Source: Zopfochytrium polystomum (taxonomy: Eukaryota > Chytridiomycota > Chytridiomycetes > Chytridiales > Chytridiaceae). Taken from it: 64,000 nt of DNA. Positions 11,129-23,733 of the stretch are shown here, one piece after another. Location of the stretch: contig JAIVFJ010000071.1 of assembly GCA_025765615.1 (NCBI GenBank), forward strand, positions 186,001 through 250,000, given 5' to 3'. The notes beneath the pieces were generated by a model. That model did no database searches, was not told where the DNA came from, and worked only from the letters and a program-made list of their open reading frames with translations. The translations under genes and the position numbers were made by a program. The stretch's first letter is position 1. Each line of letters opens with the position of its first letter.

Positions 11129-11799
11129 AATTAGAAAAAAATATTATGGGAAGGGGTTGGAGCTGATAATAAGGGGGGAAGGGGACGCTGCGTGGTGGGG
11201 AAGGAAGGGGCGGAGCAGTTCGTTGGAAACTGCGGATGCTTGCGGGGAAAAATGATCGTTGGTTCAATCTTGGCGTCATTTGAAAGTTTGGACCTGTCGT
11301 TTTGGGGGAACGCACGAACAGTTGCTTCATTCACACACGGGGGTGTAAACTCTTGTTTCTTCTGTCCCCGCGGTCCTGCCTTTGGCATTTGCCGTGAGGT
11401 AACAGTGAGATTTCAGGCCGGGAGGGAGGACCGATCGGGAATCAGGGCCTAGCGAAATGAAGAAGAGTCCTGCGCGGCTAATCGAACGTATGTTTTCGCG
11501 TTTTCAGGCCTTGGATCGCCCGTTCCTTCCGCCGCGTGGGCGCGCCTAATCAGCTGCTGCAGCAGACAGCCCCGCCGCATCCCTGCCGATGCGCAGGCCC
11601 ACCTCTCCCAGCGACGTGGTTCCTTCTCAATGGCCCCACCCTTTTTCTTTTCTTTTTTTTTTCTTTCATTTTTCAGGCGAAGGTTGTTCGGCCCCCGCCT
11701 CAACCTCGCCGTCAAGGAAATAGTATCCCAGCATCCCACATGATGGGTGCGAGTAATTAGGGGCGAGGTGCAGCGAAGACGTCACGACGACAAGGGAAG

Positions 11800-11830
<31 letters not shown>

Positions 11831-12264
11831 CACGCACGCGATCGTTGGACTGCATAGTGTGTCAGCCCACTCGCGAGTGCAGCCAATCAAAATTCGGCAT
11901 CAGGCATTATATCATCGTCGCTGTTATTTCTGCATGGGGTGCGCGCTTGGTAAATACGACGATGGTGGAGACATGTCCTGTCTTCTCTAGTAGCCCACGC
12001 GATCACCAGCCGCTCTCTGTCTGTCTCTCTGTCTCTCTGTCTCTCTGTTCCTCTGTCTGTCTCTCTCTTTCTCTCTCTCTGCCCTGAATCCGACAAAACG
12101 CTGAGCAGCGAGCGCAGCAACAAGAAAAATCACGCGGGAAAATAAGAACTTCCGCGAAGCCCGAAGAGAGGACGAAAAAATTTTCTTGTTTGACTGCTGT
12201 TTTTTGGACGATCGGGAGGAGAGAGAGAGAAGAGACGAGAGAGACGAGAGAGAGAGAGAGAGAG

Positions 12265-12304
<40 letters not shown>

Positions 12305-12434
12305 CTTCATACAAACAATAAAACGGCTCCAACGAAAAAAGCACACTCGCACATTACACACTCGCACGCACACACACCCACACACCCACAGACTCACATC
12401 CCTCACACACACACACACTCACTCACCCCCCGTG
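11129..12434. other. intergenic with GA, CTGT and CA microsatellites
   Basis: No gene recognised. Holds (GA)n at 11814-11830, a CTGT/CTCT tract at 12018-12080, a long imperfect (GA)n at 12219-12301 and CA tracts at 12340-12425 that end just ahead of the next ATG. The purine block is likely 5' UTR or promoter of the secreted-protein gene. Confidence 0.6.
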
Positions 12435-14364
12435 ATGCTCGTCCTTCTCCAGGGCGCCCGCATCGCCCTCGCGGCGGTCGCCGTCGCCGTCTTTGCCGCT
12501 CCCGCCGCCCTCGCCGGCGGGCCCGTCTACTCAATCAACAACTACACTGACGTCCTCGGCGCGTCCTCCCGCCTCTCCGAGGCCACCCTCTACGATCGCC
12601 ACCTTGCCACCCTGCACCGCATCTTCAACAACACGGTACGTGTACTTTGTTTGTTTCTCTGTTTGCTTGTTTGCTTGCTTGTTCGTGCCGTTCCCTGCGC
12701 GCAGCCACCCTTCAAAGCTGATCGGAAACCACCCTGCCTTTGTTCTGTTCTTCGCCTTCTTTGTGAAAAGCTCGCCGTGAACAAGAACAACATTGTGGGC
12801 ACGCGCAAGCTCCCCGCCGGAACATTCACCGGCAATGCGACCGGCCGCATCACGCCTTTCGGCAGGATGAAGGACAACGACGACACGAGTAGGTTTTGAA
12901 GGCGCTTCATTCCATCCTCTGAAGAACACTGACTTTGTTCCAATTCCCCCCTGCGAAAAAAAAAACAAAAATAAAATACAATAGTCGACTACCTCTACGG
13001 CATGTGGGGCAACAACGACGCGGGTAACACCGTCTCCCTGTTCCCCCCCATCACTGCCTACAACATCTCCGCCTTTGTCAGCACCGGCGCTGTCGCGCAC
13101 GCCAACGTCGAATTCACCACCGCGGCAACGAGCGGCACCACCAAAAAGATCCACGCGCAGACCATGTTCCGCTTCGACGACAGCAGCGCGAGCGTGTCGG
13201 CCGTGTGGCTCTACGACATTTACTTTGTCAACGTCAACAAGTACTTTTCCGAGATCTACGGCAACTTCGACAAGAACGCCATGATCGGTAAGCTGTGCCC
13301 GGCGATCCGCAAGGTCTGCGGAAACGACCTGAGCGCGCCGTACCCGCTGCTCAACTGCGAAATCGACCTCGCGTTCAAGGACCTCGGCGTGCCGGCCGTC
13401 ATCGCCGACAACACCATCCTGTGCCGCGCGGCGGAAGTCAATGTCGCGTACCTCCGCAAGTCGGTGCACTGCCCCAACATCGCCACCGCGGGCGGGAGCC
13501 GCTGCGCGCCGTACAACTACACGGCGTACTTTGACCCCCTCGGCCCGTCGTTCATCGACGTGCCCAGCCCCGGCGAGGACGCTTCCGTGTACACCATGTA
13601 CAACGAAATCAAAAAGACCGTGTTCAACATTTACAACCTCACCATCTACCCGTACAACCTGGAAATCGTCTCGTCCGGAAAGGTGCCCCCCCCGCACCTT
13701 TTCCGACAACGCCGGCGGACGGATCTGGCCCATCGGTACGTTCACAAACACCGAGGACACGGTCGAGTACCAGTTCGGCATCTTTGGCAACCAAAACAAG
13801 AGCAACTCCGCCGCATCCGCGATCCCCGTCATTCACGACTTTGCGATCCACGCGTTCGCCGTGACTGGCACGGTCGCAGCGACCTCGATCGACTACCTGA
13901 TGCTGGACACCTTCACCAACAGCTACTACCCGCTCCGCGTGCAAGGCTTCTGGCGCATCGACCCGGCGACGCTCTCGGTCTCGGCGTACGACGTGCAGGT
14001 GCAAAACAGCGTATCCTTCATGAAACTCGTGGAGCTCAACATCCCGGACGCGCTGGGGCAGGCCGCACTTTCGACGCTGATCTGCGCGTCGCAGGCGACG
14101 GCGTGCGTGGGCGCGAACCAGGTGTACGGTGGCGCGGGCCAGCCGCAGTGCCTGATCGAGCTCGGGTCGGTCAAGCCGTTCGGCGACAACGACCAGACCG
14201 AGGCCGACTCGGTGCTGTGCAGGGTCATTCACGTCAACTTGGCGTTCCTGAGGCCCGAGGTGCACTGCGTCCACGTCGGCCCCACCGGCGGAGGCAAGTG
14301 CGTCGACATTCCGTATGACGACTACTTTACGTTCCCGTTCGAGAAGCCATTCTACGGTCGCTAG
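12435..14364 (+). CDS. secreted protein with two related cysteine-containing halves
   Basis: About 565 aa. Exons 12435-12635, 12771-12888 and 12985-14364, all phase-consistent. A signal peptide is clear (hydrophobic ALAAVAVAVFAAPAALA then GG). The mature protein is an internal duplication. TGNATGRITPFG and YLYGMWGN in half one match SDNAGGRIWPIG and YQFGIFGN in half two. The C-terminal part of each half also matches: NTILCRAAEVNVAYLR with HCPNI in one, DSVLCRVIHVNLAFLR with HCVHV in the other. Paired cysteines are conserved between halves, so disulfides are likely. N-glycosylation sequons are frequent (NYT, NNT, NLT). The frame is broken once: C8 at 13686-13693 has one C too many. No known family recognised; extracellular adhesion or binding is only a guess. 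Confidence 0.75.
13686..13693 (+). other. C8 homopolymer with one extra base
   Basis: Removing one C restores one continuous frame between the two halves of the secreted protein. There is no room for an intron here, so this is a consensus error or a real mutation. Confidence 0.75.
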
Positions 14365-15231
14365 AGGATACAAGGAAGCAGAGTTTTCCTTTGGTCCGGT
14401 CGTCTGTGTTCCCTCTCGCCTTTTTGATTGTTCCGTTGCTCGATCGTTTTTGGCCTTAACAATTCCGGAAAACCCGGTCGCTCGGCCGCTGCGCCAGGCT
14501 GCCTTGAACAAAACCTCTTTCACCCTCCACCTCCACCGTCTCATCAAACCTGCGAAACCTCATCCCAAACCCCCTTCAGCTTTTCCGCCTCCCAGTTCAT
14601 CTCACTCCCAGCTATTCTCCCCCCATTAGTCCCTTGTGGGTTCCGCCGGTCAGCTCCCTGCTTCCTAGGCCCGAACCGCGAACCATGTGTAATTTCTGTC
14701 CGTTAATTTTCCCTCAAATTACTTTTCTTTTGTTCTTGAGTTGGCGTTCGACCTACCTCGCTTGTTGGTTTCTACCCCCGCTTCCTTTTGATTTCAAACG
14801 CCCGCTTCCCCAACGACCCTTTTCGCCTGCCCTTCGCCCCATCCACCGACCGCGCTGAGGCCCCCTCCCCTTATTTCGATAGAGTACGTTTTTCTCGGCT
14901 GCATCCGTGTGTTGGCCGAAGGATCGGGGTCGGCTGCTTCGTGGGTCCGTTGGCGTTTGCTGGGTGTTGGGTCAACAACATCCACCCTTCTTCTATGAGC
15001 CCCTTTTTTCCTTTACTTGAAAATTAAAAAAAACCCCCGCAATTTTGAAACAGAATTCTTCACGGAACGATAGCATCTTCCACTGTTGAGGTCATGAAAT
15101 CATGGAATGGGACTAAAACCGCAAGAATGCAAAGTGCAATTGGGACCCCACTGCGCGGAGATTTTGGGTAAAGGTACGACTATTTGTCGAACGGTCAAAA
15201 CAACGAAAACGAAAGAAAAAGACAAGACAAG
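14365..15231. other. intergenic, no gene recognised
   Basis: Pyrimidine-rich 3' flank (14510-14640) then AT-rich promoter of the ATPase gene with an A-run near 15025. Short frames show no motif. Confidence 0.55.
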
Positions 15232-18200
15232 ATGCCAGCGCCGCCGTCACCGCCGCCGAACCATCTCGTCACCGAGCCGACGGTCCACGCGGCCTCCCTG
15301 CACTCGCGCCTCCCGATCGCGTACCACGTCTACGCCCTGCCCTTCTCCGTCTTCCACCTCGCCTGGCTGTACCTCTACTTTGCCCACTACGACGACCTCT
15401 TCGGCTCGGGCGAGGTCGCCTTGTTCGCGTACATCCTCGTGATCGCCGCAAACGCCCTCGCGTTCCTCGTGTGCCAGTGGAGCGTCGACGCAAAGGCGTT
15501 TCCTGACCTGCAGAAAGGTATGCGCGGCACGGACTCTTGTGTATGGAACCTGTGGGGGATGCAACAGTGCCCCGCTTGTGGGCTGGTGCTGGTCTTGTTT
15601 GGTCCGCGAAAACCGTTGATGGGGCTTGGAGCGCACCAACACCTAATCGTCGATCTTGCCTGCGGGTGGGGGAAAATTTCAGGTAACGGATCCCCGCAAG
15701 GCCGATGTGATCAAGGTGATTCCGATCGCGCACAACGGCGCAGGAGCGCTGTGCCCGATCGTCACGGTTCCGTCTGAGAACGCGAATAACAAGGTGAGAG
15801 CCACCCATGTTCGATCGCGATCTTCTTGGATCGATCGGCGGGATCGTCCATTGTTTCACGATCGAAGATTCTGCTCACGAACCTACGTTCGCCCCCGCGG
15901 TCATCTCTTTAGCCGGAGTTGCACTTCTTCTTCCAAAAGAACAAATTCATCTACGAAGATGATAAGAAGCAATTCGTGAAACTTCGATTCCCGTACTCGG
16001 ACGGCAAGCCCTTCTCGTTTTTCTGCGAGGCAAAAGGAATGGCGACGGCATTTACCGTGAAAGCGAACTTGGACTTTTATGGACGCAACTTGTGAGCTGG
16101 TCGTTGGAATTGAAGCTTTATCAAGTCGAACTCATCTTTATCTCTACGCACGCAGCTTCGATGTTCCGATCCCTACCTTCGCCGAGTTGTTCCGCGAACA
16201 CGCGGTCGCCCCCTTCTTCGTTTTTCAACTGTTTTGCGTCGGGCTTTGGTTCCTGGATGAAATGTGGTACTACTCGCTCTTCACTCTGTTTATGCTCTTT
16301 GTTTTCGAGTCTACAGTCGTCTTTCAGGTAAGTGACGCGTTGAACCCAGGTTTCGGCCCAACAACTGAAATGCGCATTATCTGATTAGCGTTTGAAAAAC
16401 TTGAACGATTTCCGAGCCATGTCGATCAAACCGTACCCGATTAATGTCTACAGACTTGGCGCGTGGACGGAAATCCAAACAGACGATCTTCTACCGGGCG
16501 ATCTGTGCTCGATCCTTAGATCCAAAGAAGAGACACCTGTACCCGCCGACATCCTCGTTGTCGACGGTTCCTGCATCGCGAACGAAGCGATGCTTTTCTG
16601 GCGAGTCAACGCCACAGCTGAAGGAGTCAGCAGCGACCCGAGAACCGGAAGACGTGTTTGACATTGATACGGACAAAAACAACGTTCTCTTTGGTGGAAC
16701 AAAGGTACTTCAAGTAACTCCGCCCTCGTTGACTGCAGAAGACGGGACTAGCCGTCCTGCAGGCACCACTCCTCCTCCGCCCAGATGGTGGCTGCATCGG
16801 CTATGTTCCTTCGCACCGGATTTTCGACGCACAAGGAAAGCTCGTTCGCCACCATCATCTACAGCACGGAGCGCGTAACGGCCAACAACCTCGAGTCGCT
16901 CTTCTTTATTCTCTTCCTGCTTATCTTCGCCATCGCTGCAGCGTCGTACGTCTGGATCGAGGGTACCAAAAACGAGGAACGCAAGCGGTCGAAAGTCCTT
17001 CTGGACTGCATCCTCATCGTGACTTCAGTAGTGCCCCCAGAGCTGCCCATGGAGCTGTCGCTGGCCGTCAACAACTCGCTGATCTCTCTGGCGCAAAAGT
17101 ACATTTTCTGCACAGAACCCTTCCGAATCCCGTTTCGCGGGCAAAGTCGACGTGGCTTGCTTCGACAAAACGGGCACTCTGACGGAAGAAAACCTCTTGG
17201 TCGAAGGTGTCTCGGGTCTGTCGGGGAGCAATGAACTCGTGAAGCCAACGTCGGTGCCGAAGGAGACCAAGTTCGTCCTGGCGGCCGCGCACGCGTTGGT
17301 GATGCTGGACGACGGCGTGATCGGCGACCCGATGGAGAAGAACACGCTGGACGCAGTCGAATGGGGGCTGACCAAGGACGACGTGCTCGCGCCAAAGGCG
17401 TCGCTGGGGACCGGGCGCCGTCCGCCGCGGGCAGACGCAGTCGATCAAGATCCTTCGGCGGTTCCAGTTTTCTTCGGCGCTGAAGCGGATGGCGACGGTG
17501 TCGGCGCTGAACGACGGAAGCGGGGGCGGTGCAGACGCTGGTCGCGGTGAAAGGCGCGCCGGAAACGCTCCGTGAGATGTTTGTGTCCGTGCCGAAGGAG
17601 TACGACGATGTGTACAAGCATTGGGCGAGGAGAGGGAGTCGCGTGTTGGCCCTCGGATACAAGATTCTCGACGGCTCGAAAGCCAGCAAGGTGCTGTAGT
17701 TTGCCCTCACCGACAGCTGTTGTAATTAATGTTCTTCTTTGAAATGCAGATCAAGGACATGCATCGAGAGGACGCAGAGAGCGCCCTTAAATTCGCCGGT
17801 TTCCTCATCTTTTTTCTGCCCTCTCAAGCCCGATTCCGCCAAGGCAATCGAGATGCTCAACAACTCTTCCCACCGAGTTGAGTTCTTGTGCTGGCGCTCC
17901 ACTACCTCAATTCGTGCTAAACATTACTTTAGTGTGTTATGATCACAGGCGACAACGCGCTTACGGCTTGCCACGTTGCAAAGGAGGTTGCGATTGTCTC
18001 GCGCGATGTGCTCATCCTCGATGTCCGCGACGAATCAGGTATACTCGACAGTGCGTCGCATGTCTGGGCAGGCCTGGCTTACTGACCCCCTCAATGCTGC
18101 CCTAAATTCGATTTGTAGGACCAACTTGGCAGACCGTTGACGAAAGCCTCTCTTTCCCCGCGGACGTTCAGACTGCAGCATTCGACAAACGGCTTTTGAA

Positions 18201-20062
18201 GTACGATCTCTGTGCGACGGGGCGTGGTCTCGCTGCAATCTACGAGAAGCCATGCTTCACCGCACTCCTTCCAAGGCTTTGGGTTTATGCACGCGTTTCC
18301 CCATCGCAGAAGGTACACATTTGGCGCGCTCCGAAAAACCATCTTTCTGTCTTTGGATACTGTAAACATTTTCCTCAATCTAACAACACTCACCCACCCC
18401 CCACCCAAAACAGGAGGACATCCTCAAATCCCTCAAATCGAGTGGCTTCACCACTCTCATGTGCGGGTGATGGCACAAACGATGTTGGCGCGCTAAAGCA
18501 AGCGCACGTGGGTATTGCGCCTACTGGACGGAAAGATGGAGGACATGGAGAAACTCAACCAAAAGGCGAAGCTTGCGCGGCAAAAGGCCATGCTTGAGCA
18601 GCAGTCGGCGATGCGGGAGCGGTTTGGTCTGCCACCGATCGCGCCGCCTGGAGAAAAGGAAGTGATTACTGCGCCAAAGGGATCAGTGGAAGAAAAGCGG
18701 ATCATCGTAAGTGATCGTGCTTTAAAGATATCCCCGTGGTCACTCTTTCTTATGCAGCTCCCTTGATCGATCTAGGACGAGCGGAAAGAGAAACTTGCCA
18801 AACAGCTGGAGGTCAGAAATTAAGTTCTCCTGCTATTGACAGGGAAGAGTTGAACTAACCCCTTGCCCACACAGTCGCTTTCTTCAATGCTTGGGGAGCT
18901 GGACTCTGAGGTTCCGGCCCTGAAATTCGGCGACGCGTCCGTTGCAGCCCCGTTCACTTCCAAGCTGTCCACCGTCATGTCTGGTGAGTTAAAGACACCC
19001 CCATGTATATGCCTTTTTTGCTCCCTGATCGTTAACAACCGGGGGAATACATCTAGTTTGCCAACATCGTGCGCCAAGGCCGCTCGACGCTGGTGGCATT
19101 GATTCAGATGTACAAAATCCTGGCCCTCAACTGCCTCATCTCTGCGTACTCGATGAGTGTCATGTACTTGGCCGGCATTAAGCAAGGCGATTGGTGAGGG
19201 CAAGCGAATCGTTTTGTCCTTTGAAAGTGCACTGTTGCTCAGCTCAATCTTGCAGGCAAGCAACTGTCGGCGGCCTTTTGATCACTGTTTGCTTCTTTGG
19301 CATTGCAAAGTCCTCGGTGAGTATATCTCGTACAGTCACTCCAACCGCGCATGGCGGCTTGTTGAATGTCTTTCTTGCCAGGCGGTTGAGAATCTTTCAA
19401 AGAAGCGGCCCCAAGCGAACGTGTTCAACTTTTACATCATCATTTCAGTGTTGGGACAGGCAGCGATTCACGTCGCCTCACTAATCTACATTCGACACGA
19501 ATCGATTGAATACTCGGAGGATCTGTGCGTATACATTGCTCTCAAAGATCTCTCTGGTCCTTTCACTAAGCCTTCCTGCGTTAAAAAAAAAAAAAAAACT
19601 CTCGAACTATGTAAATTTATAGGGATGAGAACATTGTCCTCGACGCCGAGTTCCAGCCCAACCTCCTCAACAGCGCCGTGTACCTCGTTTCGCTCGTGAT
19701 GCAGATTTCGACCTTCGCGATCAATTACCAAGGAGAGCCGTTCAGGGAGAGCCTCATGAAGAACAGGTCGCTGTACATGAGCATCCGTATCGTTGTCGCG
19801 ATCGCCGGCGCGGCGGCGCTCGAGGTGTCACCGGCCCTGAACGAATGGATGCAGCTCGTGCCGTTCCCCGAAGATGTGAGCTGCAGATCTTTGCGTGATA
19901 TGCTGACGTCGCTGACCCTGGAAAATCTTTTTCGCCTTCCTTTTTCAGTTCAAATGGAAGCTCGTGGCCACGCTCGTGTTCGACTTTGGCGGCGCGTGGG
20001 TTGTTGAGCAGGTGTGCTCATACTTCTTTAGTGACAACAGTCCGAGGAAAGAGCTTTTTTAG
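15232..20062 (+). CDS. SPF1: P5A-type P-type ATPase (Spf1/ATP13A1 type)
   Basis: P5A ATPases sit in the ER and dislocate mis-inserted transmembrane helices (established for yeast Spf1 and human ATP13A1). About a dozen exons; start ATG 15232, stop 20060-20062. Diagnostic motifs in order: a degenerate LSGES loop near 16594; the P5A signature [16 protein letters not shown] near 17035; [15 protein letters not shown] at about 17164; FAGFL and [14 protein letters not shown] near 17800; [16 protein letters not shown] near 17940; [16 protein letters not shown] near 18466; then C-terminal membrane helices and a final basic KELF end. The frame is interrupted by at least nine single extra bases: T4 16594, CC 16808, CC 16849, G3 17139, G4 17406, G5 17522, T6 17810, G3 18465, CC 18520. 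One base appears to be missing near 16829. Protein conservation is excellent on both sides of each, so I treat the gene as functional with sequence errors. Confidence 0.9.
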
Positions 20063-20332
20063 ATCGCTCGGCCTCCGAAAACGCACGTGGTTGTCAGACC
20101 TTCTTGTTCCTCTTTTGAGTACTTTTTCTCTGGTTTCACGTTCTTCCCGTTTTGCCTTCTCTTCCTACCTTTTTTTATACGAGACGGGATGAAAGTTCCC
20201 TTTCCGTGACGGGTTGCCAACGTATGGGCGTGGGGGCAGGGTTGAAGTCTCTAATCTGGGGATGCATTTTCGACAATTGGGGTGCAAGAAAGTAAAAAAG
20301 AAAGAAAGAAAAAGAAAGAAAGTAAGAGAAAC

Positions 20333-20957
20333 ATGGACGAAGACGAATACGATGCTGGGGGTGGCGACGAAGTCTACGACGACGAGCCGATCGAGGACGT
20401 GCTGGACGAAGACGCCCTCGACGAAACCGCCGCGGACGGCCAGCAGGATGGCGAGAACATGGAGATAGTCGCAAACAACCTCGTCGACGAAGAGGTAGCG
20501 TGCGGGCGGTTCTTTTTTTTAACAATAGATTGAGGCAAGCGGGCGACTTATCAGACCCCGATTTCCCTCCCTACAGGAATCCGGCGCCGGCCCGGGCAAC
20601 CAAGCGATCCCAAAGGAGCGCCGCATGACGACGCCGTACATGACAAAGTACGAAAAGGCGCGCCTCCTCGGGACGCGGGCGCTCCAGATCTCGATGAACG
20701 CGCCGGTGATGGTGGACCTGGAGGGCGAGTCGGATCCGCTGGCGATCGCGATGAAAGAGCTGCGCGCGGGGAAGATCCCGCTGATGGTGCGGAGGTACTT
20801 GCCTGACGGCAGCTACGAGGATTGGGGCGCGGATGAGGTAAGGGGAGCTCGGGGAAGGGGGCACATTGCGAGTGAGTCTTGTCGAATCTTGTCCTGTCCG
20901 ACTGACTTTGCCCCCCCCACATAATCATTTTGGTTCCAGCTTCAATCGACGGACTAA
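20333..20957 (+). CDS. RPO26: RNA polymerases I, II and III subunit RPB6 (RPABC2)
   Basis: Shared subunit of all three nuclear RNA polymerases. Exons 20333-20494, 20577-20837 and 20940-20957 are joined in phase 0. The product is 146 aa, against 155 in yeast. The N-terminal half is the typical acidic disordered tail ([16 protein letters not shown]). The conserved core has [19 protein letters not shown], then [37 protein letters not shown]. The last exon codes for only five residues. It lies 270 bp downstream of the ATPase in the same direction. Frame is intact. Confidence 0.95.
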
Positions 20958-22228
20958 GCGTTGTGCTGCTTCTGCTCGGCGGCTGCGGACGGGGTCCTGC
21001 CCCCTATCTTTCCTTTTTTTTTTTTTTGTTATCGTTGTTACTGCATGAGGGGGAACGGCCCACATTCTCGTTAGTTTTACATAAACAATACAATCTCAAT
21101 TGAACCCCCTCCGAGAACCGCGGTCTCGAGTAGCACATCTCGAGTAGCACACCCCCAATCTTTCGGCGAGTGTGCAAGGGCGAGGCGTCGGCGCGTACGG
21201 AGCGGCGTTCAACGCGGGCTGGACGCTCAGTGGGTGCAAGGTGCATCTACTGATATTCACCCTTGTTTCCACAAACACTCAACGCCGGCAACGGCTGCCC
21301 GCCCACTGGAGACGGGTTCCAGCGATTTGATGTCAACAACCCCGGAGGCGCTCTACCGGGCCATACTGCAGCATCAACTCGATCAAGGCATTTGCCGTGA
21401 GCGAATCCACTTTTCCTAATTTTATTGCCTCACTTCGAAGACGACAAACGCCGCTTGCTGGCGAGGTCAGAGAATTGTGGGGCCGATTGGATTGCAGTCA
21501 AGATCTGCTCGGTGAAGCAGCAGTTTTGGTTTCATCTTATCCTATCTCATCTGTTACAACACACCATTGGCACAAGCACGAGAGCCCAACAGCAGCAGTT
21601 GTCAATCACCTAAGGCACCAAGCAAAAAAAAACCCTTTTTAAGCCCAACCGCATTTATCAGCAATTTAGCAAAGGAGTATGTGGCAGTCGTTTTTACCTT
21701 GAACCACAACCATGAACGCAGAAATAAACCAACGAAAGAAAACCCCCTCCCTTCCCGCAGCCAATTCTGCGCAACAACGTGCGCCAGTTTCAGGCGATAA
21801 GTGACAGCATGGACCTCCAAGCCTCCACCTTTTGACACCATTTCGCTCTTCTCCCCACTTCATTGTATAAACCAACCCCAACTAAGGCACTAGTCGCCAA
21901 TCACTTGACGAATGGGCCAAGTTCCAACCCCTCGCCGCTCGTCTCTCACAGCTTCTTCCGTTGGCTCCGTGAGGAATAGCGTAATGTGCGTTTACTGGAT
22001 CGGCAACACATCATAACGCTAAACATAATGAGGAAGTTCGTCCTCCATGCAGCAGAAACCAGCAGGGCCCCTGCTTCGAAGCCTCTGGGTTTTCCTCCAC
22101 ATACCTCTGGCGCTGTTTGCTGGCTTAATGCCTGAGCAGGAACGTCTGCTCAAGCCCCAGGGGGCGCAGGAAAAGATGACATTGGACGCAAGGGGTTGCT
22201 CGCAGCCTATTGATACGCAAGGAGTAAA

Positions 22229-22298
<70 letters not shown>

Positions 22299-22420
22299 GA
22301 TTTTCCGCCTCCCCTCATTGGTGCAAATCTGGCCGACTCAAAACTTTGCCTCGGTGCGAGAAAGAAAACAACGGAGAAAGAAAACGGCGAGAAAGATTGA
22401 AGAGAAGAAGAGAAATAAAC
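20958..22420. other. intergenic; GC-rich coding-like patch and long GA repeat
   Basis: No confident gene. A GC-rich patch at 21150-21390 has short open stretches (for example AYGAAFNAGWTLSGC) but no exon chain I trust. The last 190 bp before the next gene hold (GA)n and purine-rich sequence. Confidence 0.45.
22233..22295 (+). repeat. (GA)n microsatellite, about 31 units
   Basis: Uninterrupted GA repeat 126 bp upstream of the phosphatase ATG, probably in its 5' UTR or promoter. Confidence 0.95.
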
Positions 22421-23257
22421 ATGCTTCGACGGGACCGGATCAACCGGTGGTGTTATAAAGTGGTCGACTACGACGCCTATTACAACCATTGCAAGCTATC
22501 CGAGCCTGCCTCTGCCGATTCAGACGTTGACGCCGGGAGAAAGTCCGCCGAGTCCACTGCTGTGGACAGCTACTCGGACGAGCCCAAAAAGTCGGCGCAA
22601 GCTTCCCAGACCGGCGCCGGACTCAGCGACCAGAAAGAAGCGAAGGGCGCCACATCGAAAGGTCCCACCCCGGCCAAGCCGCTGTTTTCCCGAATAAAGT
22701 TTCTCTTCTTGGATCTAGACGACGTCCTCATCCAGCGCAAGACCGACAGCAGCTTCAAGGACCGGTTCCGCGTGCAAGGCAGCATCGACAGCTTTCTAAT
22801 CTCCCTCCGTCCTCACCTGGACACCTTCATCAAAGAGATGCTGCGTCACTACAGGGTCTACGTCTTTACCTCGTCCGGACCGGAGTACGCAAACAACATC
22901 TACAAGCTCCTCCCGCACTCGGTGGCGCTCCGAGGTTGCTTCTCGAGGGAGAGCTGCACGCAAGTGGGCAACGTCAACTATAAGATCCCACGGTTCACGG
23001 TGCCGATGGACGTCGAGGAGGAGCTCCGCAGTACGCTCCTGGTGGATGACGACCCATTCTATGCCGAGCCGGCGTACAGGGACAACGTGGTGACCGCGGA
23101 GAAGTACCTCGACTTTGAGACGGACGATTACCTGCTCAAGATCACGCCGTTGCTGGTTGCTCTGGCGCAGGTGGACAGCATCCAAACCACGCTGCGGGAG
23201 TGGAAGGAGGAATGGAAGACGAAGGGTGTGGTGCGCGAGGCGATCGAGTTTGAGTGA
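22421..23257 (+). CDS. FCP1/NIF-homology HAD phosphatase, divergent
   Basis: A 278-aa single-exon gene with ATG at 22421 (AAACATG). After an about 85-residue polar N-terminal part the FCP1-homology domain begins: FLFLDLDDVLIQRK, which fits DxDxV with both catalytic aspartates. It continues with RPHLDTFIKEMLRHYRVYVF, TSSGPEYANNIYKLL and LLVDDDPFYAEPAYRDNVV near the end. Compared with the SCP-like gene at 9.3 kb, the second motif is VDDDP rather than LDNSP and the linker is shorter, so the substrate probably differs. TIM50- or Nem1-like relatives are possible, but there is no membrane anchor. Frame intact and intronless, unlike most neighbours. Confidence 0.8.
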   Translation: MLRRDRINRWCYKVVDYDAYYNHCKLSEPASADSDVDAGRKSAESTAVDSYSDEPKKSAQASQTGAGLSDQKEAKGATSKGPTPAKPLFSRIKFLFLDLDDVLIQRKTDSSFKDRFRVQGSIDSFLISLRPHLDTFIKEMLRHYRVYVFTSSGPEYANNIYKLLPHSVALRGCFSRESCTQVGNVNYKIPRFTVPMDVEEELRSTLLVDDDPFYAEPAYRDNVVTAEKYLDFETDDYLLKITPLLVALAQVDSIQTTLREWKEEWKTKGVVREAIEFE

Positions 23258-23733
23258 AGCCCAACTTTTACTTTGATTTTTTTGGCGAGCACAAAGTAGT
23301 CGAATCCATATGACTCTGGCACGATCTGCACATTTACCAAGCTAAGACGCTTGCATCGTTTTGCAATCTCAAGGTGGCCAAGCATGCTTGTACTTGTTGC
23401 CCTTCATACGAAAGCTACCCTAACGCAAAAGATACCGTCGGTTGCTGGAGTTCGTCTGTGCGATTTGTTCCGCCTTGCTCATCGATGTGCAAGGAATGTG
23501 CAAGCAGTTGATTGGCGGGATCCTGTCCATGACGAGAACGCCGCAAAAAAAAAAAAGACTGGAAAGCGGACAGACCCGAACTCTTTGCCAAGAGCAAACA
23601 ATGTCCGAGAGTAGCTGGGAAATCTACGCACTGGGCGTGTAGCAGGCAGCAAGCGGCCACCAGTTTCCGTCTCCCTCAGGCCCTCAAGAAAACGATCCAC
23701 CTTCCCTCCCCCCAACCCACACCACACAATGCG
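23258..23733. other. intergenic
   Basis: Contains an A-run (23545-23556). No gene recognised. Confidence 0.5.

Noticed and set aside
12531..13832. 433-codon minus-strand frame opposite the secreted protein
   Set aside because: Runs through an intron of the plus-strand gene and has no motif; a shadow caused by high GC at third positions.
16594..18521. Programmed +1 frameshifting in the P5A ATPase
   Set aside because: No shared slippery signal or stop codon at the sites; they differ in base and context and similar lesions occur in unrelated genes, so sequence error is the better explanation.
21150..21390. Possible GC-rich gene between RPB6 and the phosphatase
   Set aside because: Short open pieces in different frames without consensus splice sites or motifs; left as intergenic.
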